A stretch of 64,000 nucleotides of DNA, taken from the NCBI RefSeq assembly GCF_026262505.1, contig NC_067203.1:17868392-17932391 (forward strand), in the 5' to 3' direction. The notes under the pieces were generated by a model. That model worked only from the letters and a program-made list of their open reading frames with translations. It did no database searches and was not told the origin of the DNA. Of this stretch, positions 21,890 through 33,170 are shown piece by piece. A program made the translations under genes and the position numbers. The DNA is from Trichomonas vaginalis G3 (lineage: Eukaryota; Parabasalia; Trichomonadida; Trichomonadidae). Position 1 is the stretch's first letter; each line of letters opens with the position of its first letter.

Positions 21890-24800
21890 ATGTTTTTACT
21901 ATTATGCTTCTCCTGGCCAAAGTTCAAGAGAGAGAATAAGAATTTTGGTATTGATTCTGTTAAGGTGCCAAAGAAAAGGACTGTATATAGCTCCACAACT
22001 TTCGAATCAATTCGAATTAAATTAGATTTCCAATATTTTGATGGAACAACATCAGACCCACTTAAGTGTCAAAGTGAAGGAGATTATATAACTTGGAATG
22101 GTGAAACATTTCAATGCATAGCTTCTGATATTCCTAATTCAACAAAAATCGCAGCATTTAAAGGAACAATGACAAACATTGGGAATTATTTAGAAAAACT
22201 CCTTAAAGTTCTTCCTAGTACTGATCCAATTTCATTAGAATCTGACTCTATAAGAGAACAATCCATAGTTCAAGGAACAAACATCACAGATACAGATCTA
22301 TATTTAGTATTTTTCTTAAGACCATTTTCCAATGCAGTACGTTCTTCAACTACGGTTTCCTTTAAAGAGCAAACGTACTCCAGATGTATTCAAGCGAATT
22401 TCTATATGAATCAAGAAAATTTACCAGATACTGTTCAAGGTGAAGATACTTCAATCAACGGTGATTTTTATAGAATCCTTAGAAATGTTTTGAATGCTGT
22501 TGCGCTTTCGGATAGTTTCATCAATAAATTCCATCCAAAATATGATTCCACTGTCTATGATTCCATAGTTTGTAATCTTACAAAATATGGAAAGACATTC
22601 TCTGTCTTAACAACTCCTTATGCTCATTACTACGCAATGAAGAACTATGGAAATGAAACATTCTATGGCGATGATAAAACATGTCCAAGTGGCATTATTA
22701 TTGAGGATAGTGGCCCTTCACCAGGTGATGGCGCAGAATCTACCATCTACTACACTGATATCAGCAATTCTGAATCAACACAAGGTGACTATGGCAAATT
22801 CAGAAGAGTTACTGATGTTACAATGGCATTCCTTTTGGATAGTGGACACTATGAAGTAAATTGGTCAATGGGGCAACCACTTATTTGGGGAAATAAAGAT
22901 TCAATTGATGGAAACTATATCTCAGGATGGCCACTATCTCCACCAGAAACTGCTCTACCTGACAACTACTTTTATGATCCATCTTCAACTCAAAGCAATG
23001 TTGGTTATGACTTCAATACATGGGGAACTCCTACAACTCAAGTTGTAAATTGCACCAATCCATCTTCCTTAGCTGATATTCATTATTGAAGTAATCCTTC
23101 CTATTACAATCCAAAAGGCTATTCAGTAGCAGGTATTTTTGAATCTCTTGATGATCAGCTCATCAAATATCCATCTAGAATGTGCCCTTCTGGAAAGGCA
23201 ACAATTCAGGGTTTGACATATTATGGTGATGATCCTTGCGCAAGTTACACATGCAATGGATATACAAGCTTTACACTTGATGTTATAACAGATGAAACAA
23301 CTAATTCTACAACATCTTTCACATGTTCTTCAAAAGGACAAACTTATTCGTTTACTAGGTTTTTTACTTCCACGACATACACTCAAAAAACAATCACCTG
23401 CCCATCACCAGAACAATTGTGTAGAACTAGAGAAATGTTAGAACAATACTTTACTTCTGATCCATTTTCAGGTGTTGTCTTTCCAACTCCAAAACCAACA
23501 CCTGCTGCAACTCCACCATCAACTCCTAAGCCAACTCCAGAAGCTACTCCTGCTTTTGATTCTATTCCTGAGTTCGAGCAAATAAGAATTACAAATGATA
23601 ATAGATTCTTCAATGGAACATATTCAGATCCACAGGCATGCACAACAGTTGGACAACAAGTCACTTGGGGAGGAACAACATATACATGCAGATCACAAGA
23701 TATTATGACGGCAGCTCAAACTGCAGCTTACTAAGAGACAATTGCAAACACAAAGGCCTACTTAGAGCAAATCTTAAGAGTAAAGCCTCTCCAAGATAGA
23801 GAAATTTACTGTTCAACTGCATATTCAAGAGCAATGGAAAATTTGACTGTTTATGCAACCGATTGTGATTTGTACATTGTATGGCTAGTTCATCCATTTG
23901 CTTCATCAAGCAATCTTTTTGCTTTTAGTGATATCCATTATAATGATACAGTTTATTATGCATATTCACAAATGGTTGTTATATATAATCCAGTCAATAT
24001 CCCCACAACGGCTTCCCAAGTTAATACTCAAAATGATATCTTCTTTAATTGTCTTTTGAAAGCAATTTTGACAGGTATAATGACAAGAGGTCATTTCCAT
24101 TACAAATTATCAAGTGACTATTATCCAGAACCTTATTGTCAGTTAACGAAAAATGGTGTTCAATTCACAATTCTTACAACACCATATGCTCATCGTCATG
24201 GAAAACATTTCTTCGGCCAAGAATGGTTCGTTGGTGATGACAATGTATGCCCATCTGGAATCATCATGGACCCATCATCATATCAAAGACCGAGCACAGC
24301 AATCTATGCTCAGGATATTTCATGTCCATTTAGCCTCCAACAAACAGGTGTTCCATTCATAAGATTTACTGAAGTTACAATGGCAATTCTACTTGATTCA
24401 GGTAACTTTGAAGTCGATTGGAGATATGGAAAACCATTAATCTATGGTAATAAGGAATATATCAATGGTGAATATAATTTGAATTGGCCTTTAGGACCGC
24501 CATATTCAACCCTTCCAAGTTATTATTTCTCTCGTCCAAATGTTACTTTGGATGGTGCTTCATTTGAATTCAAAACATGGGGAGCTCCATCTTCTGACAG
24601 TGGAAATTGCTCACAAAGTATTATCTCGTCCAATTTCCCTGATTATTGCAGTGCTCAATCATATTACAATCCATATAATTATCAAACATTTGGTCTTGAG
24701 GAGCTTGGGTATTTACTTTTAAAGGGACAAGATAATTATTGCCCTGATGGAACAGCTACAATTCCAGGCTTGACCTATTATTCTAATGATGACTGCGCAG

Positions 24801-25468
24801 TTTATCATTGTGCTGATGATTATCAATCATTCACGTTGCAAATACTTTTGAATCAGGCCACAAAAGAATATGATACATTGAATTGCACACATGATGGACA
24901 GACATATACATATGATAAATGGTACTCAGGCTTCTATCTCACAAGAACGCTTGTTTGTCCACCACCAGAAGCATTCTGCAGAACTTTAGAAGGATATGAT
25001 AAACTATATCCAAGTAATCCATTCCAAGATGTTATATTCCCAACTCCAACTCCATTTGCTACACCAAGAATCACACCAAAAGAAACACCAGTTATGACAC
25101 CAGCATTGACACCAAAGAATACTCCTGTCGAAACACCTCGTTTTACTCCAAAGATAACTCCAAAAAGTACTCCATTCAAAACACAGTATCAAACTCCACA
25201 TAGTACTCCATTCGTAACTGTATTTGAGACTCCAAGATTAACTGCAAAGGAGACTCCGTTCAAATCACCATTTTTGACAGCAAAAATAACACCATTTTCC
25301 ACTCCGAAGTTAACACCTCATTCAACACCTCATAATACACCAGTGATAACACCAAAAGAAACTCCATTATCAACACCGTGCTCATCAAATATTGAATCTG
25401 CACATAAGGAAGTTTATAAAAAACATAATATGGGAGCTTTTATGGGCTTTGCATACTTTGCGCAATAA
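21890..25468 (+). pseudogene. Tandem GP63/leishmanolysin-like (M8) gene, both metal sites lost, two in-frame stops
   Basis: One frame of 1,193 codons is broken by TGA at 23087-23089, where the second repeat has TGC (Cys), and by TAA at 23732-23734; there is no frameshift. The locus is an internal duplication. Unit 1 (from residue 38, FESIRIKLDFQYFDG) and unit 2 (FEQIRITNDNRFFNG) each carry M8-like segments: CPSGII, then TMAFLLDSGHYEVNWSMG or TMAILLDSGNFEVDWRYG. At the expected HExxH, unit 1 has R198-N-V-L-N (22481) and unit 2 has LKAIL (24056), so neither can bind zinc in the usual way. Each unit ends in a Cys-rich part and a Thr-Pro stalk; the last is long (25030-25380). There is no C-terminal membrane helix. 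Normal family members are surface zinc proteases. A pseudogene of a pseudoenzyme is the simplest reading. Confidence 0.78.
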
Positions 25469-25730
25469 TTATTACTTAATAAATGTTATAAAAAATCTGT
25501 TTGCGTTTATTAATTATTTTCATTATTTACCCCAATACATATAAGTAATGATATACTCAAAGGAATTCTAATAAATAAGAATAGCGAAGATAAATAGAAC
25601 TTAAATAAAATAATGATAAACTCAAAAGACATGAAATATAATAAAATAAGAAAAAATTATTGACACTTTTTTATTAAAAAAAAGAAATAATAAATATAAC
25701 ATGCTTATAAAATAAAAAAGAAAAAAAAAC

Positions 25731-28517
25731 TTATTCTTTGTCATCAAGTGGAGGTAATTGATCTTCAGAAGTGAAATAGTTTGGAAGTAAATCAGCATTT
25801 TCGATCAAGAAATTAAGCAAAGCTTCACGAATTTCATTCATTGCTTCAGGAGTATCAGCTCCACCTTTTTCAATCAATTTCTCTAAATTGTTATCAAAGA
25901 ATCTTCTGAATCTATCATGTAATATTGCAGCGCACCATTCCTCAGTGAAGTACTCAGCGAAATCGACAATTCTCTTCTGGTCGAATCTCTCAACCATGTT
26001 ATTCAACAAAACAGCAGGAAGACCAATGAATTTCGTCCAATCATAGATCATTCCTGTTGCTTCTCCGAGGTACTCGAATGCCTGGATGAAACCAGCTGCA
26101 TCAACAAAGAACCTGATTGTTCTTCCAGAGTTAACAGTCTCCAAACATCTGCATTTAGCTGCCGGGAATCCGTTTCTGTAGAAAATTATTGTTCCTGGCA
26201 ACTGGTACATTTCGGCTCTTCTCAAAGAGAACTTCGGTAACAAGGAAGGATTCTTCTCTGCAAGCAATGCATCGTCAGAACCGACAATAAGTGGTGGTTC
26301 GACGAAATCATCAGTTGGATCAACCAATCTCAAAATGACAGCTCCAATTTGTCTGCCGTATTCGGTTTGTGAGATGATTGAGCCGTCATCTTTAGCTCTG
26401 TATGGTCTGGAGAACATTGTGATCGGTCCGGCAGCGAATACCTTTGGATCGTTTGTTCTGAACAATTCATCAATGACAATACCGCCATCGTAAACCAAAC
26501 TTGACTTTTCGAGAATGTCTAAGAGCTTCGGAGACACTTCTCTGAAGTCGCAATTTGCAACAGCGGAGTCTCTGATGATTGTTGCGAGTGTTCCTTCGAG
26601 TTTGAAACGAGGATTGTGGGCGATATGTGCGCATCCAGGGTAATGAGACAAAATGTAGTATGCGACTAAGGAATCACCGACAACGGAGACTGGCGGCTTC
26701 TTTGTCTCGCAGAATATCTTGGCCATCCACATATCAGCGGTCTCTCCTTGCTTGGCCGTGAGTAATACAAGGAAATCGTAGTGGAGGTCGATGATCGGAG
26801 CGTTCTCGTCGTTCTCCTTTTGGATGGAGATGGTGGAATCAGGTCTATTGATCGATTTCAGCGAGTGGTCGAAGAATGTTGCTCCATTTAGGAGGTGAAC
26901 GTGCTGCAACCAGTCCGGCATGTATTCCCTGCAGCTGTACGTGTTGACCCAGATGCGTTCGTCGGCTCCTTCGCATACAACGTGCAATGCAGAGAAATGA
27001 AGATACGGAACTGATATTAATTTGTAGAGAAAACTAGCTACACCTTCTGTATTTCCTACAATGACTATAGAACTGGTGACTTCTTGCTTCGGGTGAAGTG
27101 ACCATCTCATTGGGAATAAGTGAAGTGACTCTTCTCTTTCGATATGGACCTGGAATTCTGGGTTTGCAGGTCCCTGGCGGCGCTCGACTGCGAGGAACAG
27201 GCGGCCGAGGATGTCTGGGAAGTAGCCATCCTTGTGGAGCATGTAGATGGACTTGACTTCCCAGATTTCCATGGATCTGACGAGGAAGAATGAGAGGAAG
27301 CGCTGGAAAAGAGGGGAAATGGTAACATACTTGAGTTGGACAAAACTGTTGCAATGTTTGACGTCAACAAACTCTTCAATGTCCCATTTTGTATGATCTA
27401 TCGGATTTGGATCTTCGAAAACGGAGATACCTTGTATAATTTCGTTGACAAGTAGTAAATGGACGTTCTCTGGCTTGGCTTCGCATGCTTTGATGATGTC
27501 GACTCTGTTATTAAGTGGTTCGACGAAATTTTCAAGAAGTGAAGCGTCGTCTGGTGTATATTTGCGAACATTGAGCATGATATCGTTGGCGGCATCACGG
27601 TGGCAGAGGTATAAGTTGTAGCATTGCGTTCCATGGTGAAGAGATGGAACTTTTGTAAGATATGGAGCGAGTGGTGATGGCGGAGAGTTTGTAGGGAACA
27701 TGATAGCGAAGTAATCGGCATCTCTCATGAGAGCAAAGATTGGTTTGATGAAATCACGAGAATGAAGACGATATTTCTCGGCAATGAAGAAAAGACTGAT
27801 ACGAAAAACAGTCTTTGTATCATTGAGAATCTTCTGGAATGCAATGAGGTCGTAATCTTGAGCGTGAATTGATAAATCGAAATCTGGTTGAATTAAAACG
27901 AAACCAACAGCCAAACCTTCCTCATCTTCGGCTACAAGACATTTGTATTTCTCTGTGTTCTTAATAATATTGGCAACAAAGAATGGGCCGTTCTTTTCAA
28001 GAAGATCTGAAGCTTCTGCCTCGAAAAGCGGCATAAGATCATCATAATCTTCTACACGAGCTTCTCTGATAACGAGTGGTGGAATGATTATGTCGCGACG
28101 ACAAACAAGTTTAGGACCTTCTTGAATAAAGAATGGAACTAAAGGTGTTTCAAGAGGAGCTTCAACATTGATTTCGGTTTCAACCATGTCACATGTTGGT
28201 TGACTTTCAAACAATGAACGAAGTATTAATCGTGCTGAATCTGAAGCATACTGTGTTTCGGCAAGGAAACATGTTAATTTTAGTTTTTTGTATGAATAAA
28301 ATGTAGATTGTGGTGGATAGCTGAACATGGCCATGGCAACTGGAGTTTCCTCTTCGCCTTGTGTCACTGCTGTTAATGTGAGACATGAACTCTCAATCAA
28401 TTCGGCAATATCTTTAACACCATAACGCGAAACAAGAAGATCACCAATACGATCAACAAGTGGCTGGAGTGCTACTGCATCTGATGTAATAGCACGGCGA
28501 ACAATCAAATCCTCCAT
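25731..28517 (-). CDS. CFAP61: CFAP61, calmodulin/spoke-associated axonemal protein
   Basis: A 928-residue protein. The N-terminus contains GNAT-like acetyltransferase folds (VRRAITSDAVALQPLVDRIG; VIREARVEDYDDLMPLFEAEASDLL; CLVAEDEEGLAVGFVLIQPDFDL), a middle winged part, then a Rossmann FAD/NAD(P)-like half (SSIVIVGNTEGVASFLYKLI; YDGGIVIDELFRTNDPKVFAAGPITMFSRPYR). This order is characteristic of CFAP61/FAP61, a part of the calmodulin-spoke complex at the base of radial spoke 3 in motile cilia. Length is near the shorter known orthologues. An Inr-like GTCACTTTT lies about 20-30 nt upstream of the ATG. Catalysis by the GNAT or FAD modules is not established in the family. Its first 143 codons are duplicated exactly at 30055-30490. 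Confidence 0.85.
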   Translation of the reverse strand: MEDLIVRRAITSDAVALQPLVDRIGDLLVSRYGVKDIAELIESSCLTLTAVTQGEEETPVAMAMFSYPPQSTFYSYKKLKLTCFLAETQYASDSARLILRSLFESQPTCDMVETEINVEAPLETPLVPFFIQEGPKLVCRRDIIIPPLVIREARVEDYDDLMPLFEAEASDLLEKNGPFFVANIIKNTEKYKCLVAEDEEGLAVGFVLIQPDFDLSIHAQDYDLIAFQKILNDTKTVFRISLFFIAEKYRLHSRDFIKPIFALMRDADYFAIMFPTNSPPSPLAPYLTKVPSLHHGTQCYNLYLCHRDAANDIMLNVRKYTPDDASLLENFVEPLNNRVDIIKACEAKPENVHLLLVNEIIQGISVFEDPNPIDHTKWDIEEFVDVKHCNSFVQLKYVTISPLFQRFLSFFLVRSMEIWEVKSIYMLHKDGYFPDILGRLFLAVERRQGPANPEFQVHIEREESLHLFPMRWSLHPKQEVTSSIVIVGNTEGVASFLYKLISVPYLHFSALHVVCEGADERIWVNTYSCREYMPDWLQHVHLLNGATFFDHSLKSINRPDSTISIQKENDENAPIIDLHYDFLVLLTAKQGETADMWMAKIFCETKKPPVSVVGDSLVAYYILSHYPGCAHIAHNPRFKLEGTLATIIRDSAVANCDFREVSPKLLDILEKSSLVYDGGIVIDELFRTNDPKVFAAGPITMFSRPYRAKDDGSIISQTEYGRQIGAVILRLVDPTDDFVEPPLIVGSDDALLAEKNPSLLPKFSLRRAEMYQLPGTIIFYRNGFPAAKCRCLETVNSGRTIRFFVDAAGFIQAFEYLGEATGMIYDWTKFIGLPAVLLNNMVERFDQKRIVDFAEYFTEEWCAAILHDRFRRFFDNNLEKLIEKGGADTPEAMNEIREALLNFLIENADLLPNYFTSEDQLPPLDDKE

Positions 28518-29257
28518 AATTTATAACGTGTGGAGAAAAGTGACAAATTCACGTTTAATTTTGTAATTTCAAAAATCATTAAAGATCAGCATTTGTTTTT
28601 CAAAACCACTTATATTTCTCTGATAAAGTTATCCCAAAGCGTTAAATTTTGATTTAATATTTTTTGAGTTTTACGAATTATAGTCTAATATTAACATTAT
28701 AATAATGTAAACAATGCGTAAATATCCGAAATATCATTCCAAATACTCATACACGCTATCAAATTTTATTTGATTCAATTTTTTTTCCCCTTCAGAGTTC
28801 ACTATTGATCCTAATGAATGCTATTTTGCATTTAAGTATGATTATTTAGAATAAGACAATATTATCGACTTATATCAAATTTGATATCAAATTCCAGGGC
28901 TATCAAATGATATACTCTTTATTTTTAAGGTTTACCATTGGGACTTATCTGCACATATCCTTTTCTTATATACGACAATTTTTTAAACAAATAATAATAT
29001 TAAAAAAAAAGATGATAATTCCAAGAATATCAATCAGAATGATCAGCATTATCTTGCAACAACCAACTTAGAAAGACTATTCTTCCCCATAAACATTAGA
29101 AATATAGTAACAACATCACAATTATTGGTATATGAGAATGATTTGAATTGTGAACAAGATTTAATCAATAACGAGAAAATGGAAACATTCTCGGAAAATT
29201 TGAAGACTCATAATTAAAATTAGAAGTACTCTTTCTACAAAAATTTATCATTAATTT
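28518..29257. other. Intergenic with a possible decayed coding fragment
   Basis: Mostly AT-rich. A plus-strand frame without an early ATG is open from 28987 to a TAA at 29215-29217 (76 codons, polar, N/K/E-rich with FFPINIRNIVTTSQLLVYEN). It could be the C-terminal remnant of an unidentified gene. No other feature is seen. Confidence 0.3.
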
Positions 29258-30481
29258 CTATTGGCGAATACAGTGCTCTTTAATAGCCATCCGCTTTAAA
29301 GATTCTTGCTCGTTCGGTGTAATTCCATCAACTAAATTAGGCCAAAGAGGTCTTAAATATGGTCTGCAGTCGGTAAAAATTCCAGGATCTTTTGACTTTT
29401 GGAAGGCAGTTCTACATATTGTATATAATATCTCTATGTTATATCTATTCCTCTTTGGAATAGTAATAAGATCAACTGCTCTTTCAAGATTGTTATTACA
29501 AACAAATAAAGCATATTTGGATTGCTCATATGAGAAACCCATATCTGTCATCTCTTTGAGTTTATCTCCGTTGACTTGTCTGTCTAACGCTAATATGAAT
29601 TTAGAAGAAACACTTGATATCAAAATTAAATTTGAGGAAGGAATTGGATATATTGACCCTTCCTGATTTTTGGCAATTTTATCTGCGTTATTATAGATGT
29701 AAGAAATTGCTGAGCTAATATCCATTCCTACTGCTTTTACAGCAGCCCTTGCTTGCTCGACAGTAAATCCCATTTGTACAATATCTTTTTCTACTGAAGA
29801 AAGGGAAGATCTTGAAGAAATGGATGAGCTTGAAGAAAAATTCTGTGCTGTTGATGGTTTTGATTCTTGATTTCTGGTAGTCAACTCTGGGTGATTAATA
29901 ATATACATAATTCCTGAAATTATGTAATCTAGTGTATATTTTATCGCAAGTCTTGCTTGTAGTATAGAAGAAAGAGAGGAATCAGGTTCTGAAAGTGAAA
30001 TTGAATAAACATGTTGAAAAGTAAACTTTCTGCATCTGGTGCATGTAATGATTGTGTCGCGACGACAAACAAGTTTAGGACCTTCTTGAATAAAGAATGG
30101 AACTAAAGGTGTTTCAAGAGGAGCTTCAACATTGATTTCGGTTTCAACCATGTCACATGTTGGTTGACTTTCAAACAATGAACGAAGTATTAATCGTGCT
30201 GAATCTGAAGCATACTGTGTTTCGGCAAGGAAACATGTTAATTTTAGTTTTTTGTATGAATAAAATGTAGATTGTGGTGGATAGCTGAACATGGCCATGG
30301 CAACTGGAGTTTCCTCTTCGCCTTGTGTCACTGCTGTTAATGTGAGACATGAACTCTCAATCAATTCGGCAATATCTTTAACACCATAACGCGAAACAAG
30401 AAGATCACCAATACGATCAACAAGTGGCTGGAGTGCTACTGCATCTGATGTAATAGCACGGCGAACAATCAAATCCTCCAT
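29258..30481 (-). CDS. Chimeric gene: CFAP61 N-terminus fused to a UBA-domain protein
   Basis: A 407-residue ORF. Residues 1-142 are identical to CFAP61 residues 1-142, up to VCRRD. After the junction the chain continues TIITCTRCRKF and becomes a UBA protein. A degenerate UBA-like stretch (ARLAIKYTLDYIISG, about 180-200), a Ser-rich linker, UBA 1 (DIVQMGFTVEQARAAVKAVG, about 230-270) and UBA 2 (LKEMTDMGFSYEQSKYAL, about 315-350) are followed by a C-terminal block (KSDPGIF-like KSKDPGIFTDCRPYLRPLWP) shared with the gene at 45065-46864. The frame is intact and an Inr-like GTCACTTTT is upstream. The first part ends inside the first GNAT-like fold, so an axonemal role is doubtful. It may be a new gene or a chance fusion not yet decayed; expression is unknown. 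Confidence 0.75.
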   Translation of the reverse strand: MEDLIVRRAITSDAVALQPLVDRIGDLLVSRYGVKDIAELIESSCLTLTAVTQGEEETPVAMAMFSYPPQSTFYSYKKLKLTCFLAETQYASDSARLILRSLFESQPTCDMVETEINVEAPLETPLVPFFIQEGPKLVCRRDTIITCTRCRKFTFQHVYSISLSEPDSSLSSILQARLAIKYTLDYIISGIMYIINHPELTTRNQESKPSTAQNFSSSSSISSRSSLSSVEKDIVQMGFTVEQARAAVKAVGMDISSAISYIYNNADKIAKNQEGSIYPIPSSNLILISSVSSKFILALDRQVNGDKLKEMTDMGFSYEQSKYALFVCNNNLERAVDLITIPKRNRYNIEILYTICRTAFQKSKDPGIFTDCRPYLRPLWPNLVDGITPNEQESLKRMAIKEHCIRQ

Positions 30482-30490
30482 AATTTATAA
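30055..30490. repeat. 436-bp exact duplication of the 5' end of CFAP61
   Basis: By eye these 436 bases are identical to 28091-28526, running from 9 bases upstream of the ATG into codon 143. Similarity stops sharply on both sides. Absence of any difference, silent sites included, indicates a very recent copy or gene conversion. Confidence 0.85.
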
Positions 30491-32016
30491 TGTTTAAAAA
30501 GTGACATTGGATTTTCCAACTTTTTAAAAAATTGTTGGTTTTTTATTCAATCCATGCATGACATTAGCCTTTTTTTGGATCTATACGAGATTCTATAATA
30601 TCGATTTAACCGTTCATGTAATTGACCTTCTGAAAATATTTTATGATTGGTTCAAAAATTTGAATGGTAAATGTACAGTCAACTCAGAAAGAAGCTCTAT
30701 TTTAACTCGTAAGTTTGATATGAAGAGAGGACTTTAAAAAATCTCTCGAAATTTTAACAACTTTATAAGGTAGTCACAAAATCTAAGTAGTGAGGCTCTC
30801 AAAAATTGAACCGTACTCCATACAAAATTTGTGTACCCTCACTACTTAGATTTTGTGGCCTTCAATTGAGAGGTTAGTTTTGATAGAGCAAGTTATAAAA
30901 TTAAAAGGGAAAAATAAATAAAATTTAAACATTTAATTATATATAATGTAAGGAGTGTAATTCCAAATTTTCTAAAAACTATTCAAATTTGAGCATTTTT
31001 TGGAAATAGTAAATCTAATATGTACATCTAATAACAACATGATTCATCACATTTTCAAGCTCTGCAGTCAATTTTTTGAAATTTGATTGAAATAAATGTA
31101 GCAAAAATTACATTTCATTAGGGAATATATGAGTTTCTCTGGAAACAGGCTGATAAATTTTAAATTTTGTCCAATCAACATGAATGCATTGAGAAATTTG
31201 GATTGATTTTCTGGTAGAATCTGGAACAATTCAACCATGTATAAATGGATCATGTAATCATCATGAAATGTTAGTGTTAGAGTTCAAAAGAAACAGAATG
31301 AGTGGAAATCAAACACAATCTGAATAATTTTAAACGTATACAATCTTTAAGTTTGTATTTTGAATTCTACATATATGATTGTGTAATTCGTTCTTTCAAA
31401 TTTTCGGATTCAGGCATGTTTTGATAAAATTCATTCCCAAAAACGTCAATTAACAATTAAATTTAGTGTATTTTAAATATATATACGTATTATATTTTAT
31501 AAATTATATTAAATTCGCAAAATTTTAAGTTTTAAACAAAAATAAAAAATGTTCAAAATATGAAATTATGCATAGGATATTAAAATTTACATGTTAGCAA
31601 TTTTTTTGAATTGCTTTCAATTTTCATATTGAAATTTTTAAGATTTTTTTTCTGAAATAATAAGCAAGAATATCAACCTAAATAATATTAAATTCCATGC
31701 GTTAATTTCCCCTCAAAAGTCATTGACCGCCTCTCAATCTAGATTTTGTGAATACTTTAGAAAAAAAATCTTTGAAAAATTGGAAAAATTAATCTCTCAT
31801 TCTTTGAAGAAGAAATGACGGATTTCTTTTTTCTTTTACAGTTTTTCATCAGTCAATGGTAAATTTTTTGGATATTTCTTTCAATTTTTCCAGATTTTGA
31901 CACATCCAAATTTTTTAATTGCAAAAAAGTATAGCATTAATATAAGGTAGTAGGTGGTAAGGTTGCAAAAAGTGGGTTAGTTTACAAATGCCGGCATGTG
32001 ATATGAAATGAAAACG
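30482..32016. other. Gene-free, repeat-rich AT DNA
   Basis: No gene is supported; a 61-codon minus frame at 31068-31253 is low-complexity. It holds the inverted repeat at 30775-30857 (separate entry) and a related fragment near 31730-31750 (CCTCTCAATCTAGATTTTGT). Confidence 0.4.
30775..30857. repeat. Perfect 21-bp inverted repeat
   Basis: The arms at 30775-30795 (starting CACAAAATCTAAGTAG) and 30837-30857 are exact reverse complements around a 41-nt loop. It may be a small palindromic element or a transcribed hairpin. Confidence 0.8.
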
Positions 32017-32023
32017 ATTAAAA

Positions 32024-33078
32024 TAAGGGTTTCGTTTTGCTAAAATTGTCACTTTTATAGCATATTTGTTTTTGGATGTTTTGCGAAACCAAAAAACAAA
32101 ACTATGATATACAATGTGTGTGTAAAGAAAATACTTTATTTACTAGTTAAAAAATCATTTGGTATTGATCAAGTTATTTTTTCTGGATAAGATATTATAT
32201 GGATAATTGGATAGAAAATACAATTATATAATCTTGTTACCTGGTTTAATTAAGCTAATTGTCACATCGAAAACTTGTAATTTTTTATGAATTTCAGATT
32301 TTCTTTTCATTACTGCTTTTCTTTAATAGGTCAAGTTCTTATTTACGTTATAAAGTATGATATTTACAAATATCAAGTTATCATGTTTTTTGAGAATTAT
32401 TGAGAAACAAACAAAAATGAAAAAGATAGGAATAGCAATGAATAGTGATGTGGGTATAGAAAATGTAAGAGATATGAATGCAAAGCAATCAGTATTTAGG
32501 ATATTGACCATAGATTTCGAAAAAAAATGCTGCATATTGAGCGAAAACTATGATTATATTATAAGGCTGTCATTTAAAGCATAATGAAACTATTCCCTTT
32601 TCATTTTAATCGAATAAGATAGTAAAGATTTTTGAATTAGCTAGAACTGATGAGATGTTTTCACAAATCAGATTTTTAATCTCTATAATGCATAATTCAC
32701 TCAATATCTCAATTTTGATATGCGAGATATTTTTGCTATCGTTTCGCAATTTTGACACAATAGCAAGAGGGTTCTATAAGCATTATTATCAACGTAGAAT
32801 CTGAATATCATATCAGAAAATGTCGCAAATCTGACATTTACCCGACCAATAGCAAAAATAATTGAATACTTTTCGCAAAACTTTAAAAATCGATAAAAAT
32901 ATGAAATATAGATATTAAAGAGACTTTTTATATAATATTCATAAAGATTTTCCAAAAATATAATACCGCAAAATTAAAAAAGTGACGTCTTGAGTGGAGT
33001 CAAAGGTCGAAATTAGCTAATTTTGTTTTTTTAGCGAAATTGCGTATTGTACGTTTTTTTCACAAAACGAAACCCTTA
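32024..33078 (+). mobile_element. 1,055-bp non-autonomous DNA transposon, copy 1, with 7-bp target duplication
   Basis: Both ends carry the inverted terminal repeat TAAGGGTTTCGTTTTG. Flanking direct repeats ATTAAAA occur at 32017-32023 and 33079-33085. A near-identical 1,055-bp copy lies inverted at 47658-48712, flanked by a different 7-mer, TTATAAA. The interior has only short AT-rich frames with no transposase motif. TAAGG fits the YARNG start described for hAT ends, but hAT elements usually duplicate 8 bp, so the superfamily is unsettled. Confidence 0.85.
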
Positions 33079-33170
33079 ATTAAAACGGTTACTATAATAA
33101 GAATATATCAGATCTGATATTAAAAATGAGAATTGAGATTTAGTGAGAGACCTTTCAATAAAATCTTTGC

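Noticed and set aside
23087..23734. Alternative genetic code (TGA or TAA read as sense)
   Set aside because: Intact neighbouring genes end at TAA, TAG and TGA normally, and the two stops occur only in degenerate-looking copies.
32323..32584. 70- and 75-codon ORFs inside the 1,055-bp element (also 48189-48386)
   Set aside because: AT-rich frames without a transposase motif; no sign of selection between copies could be assessed by eye.
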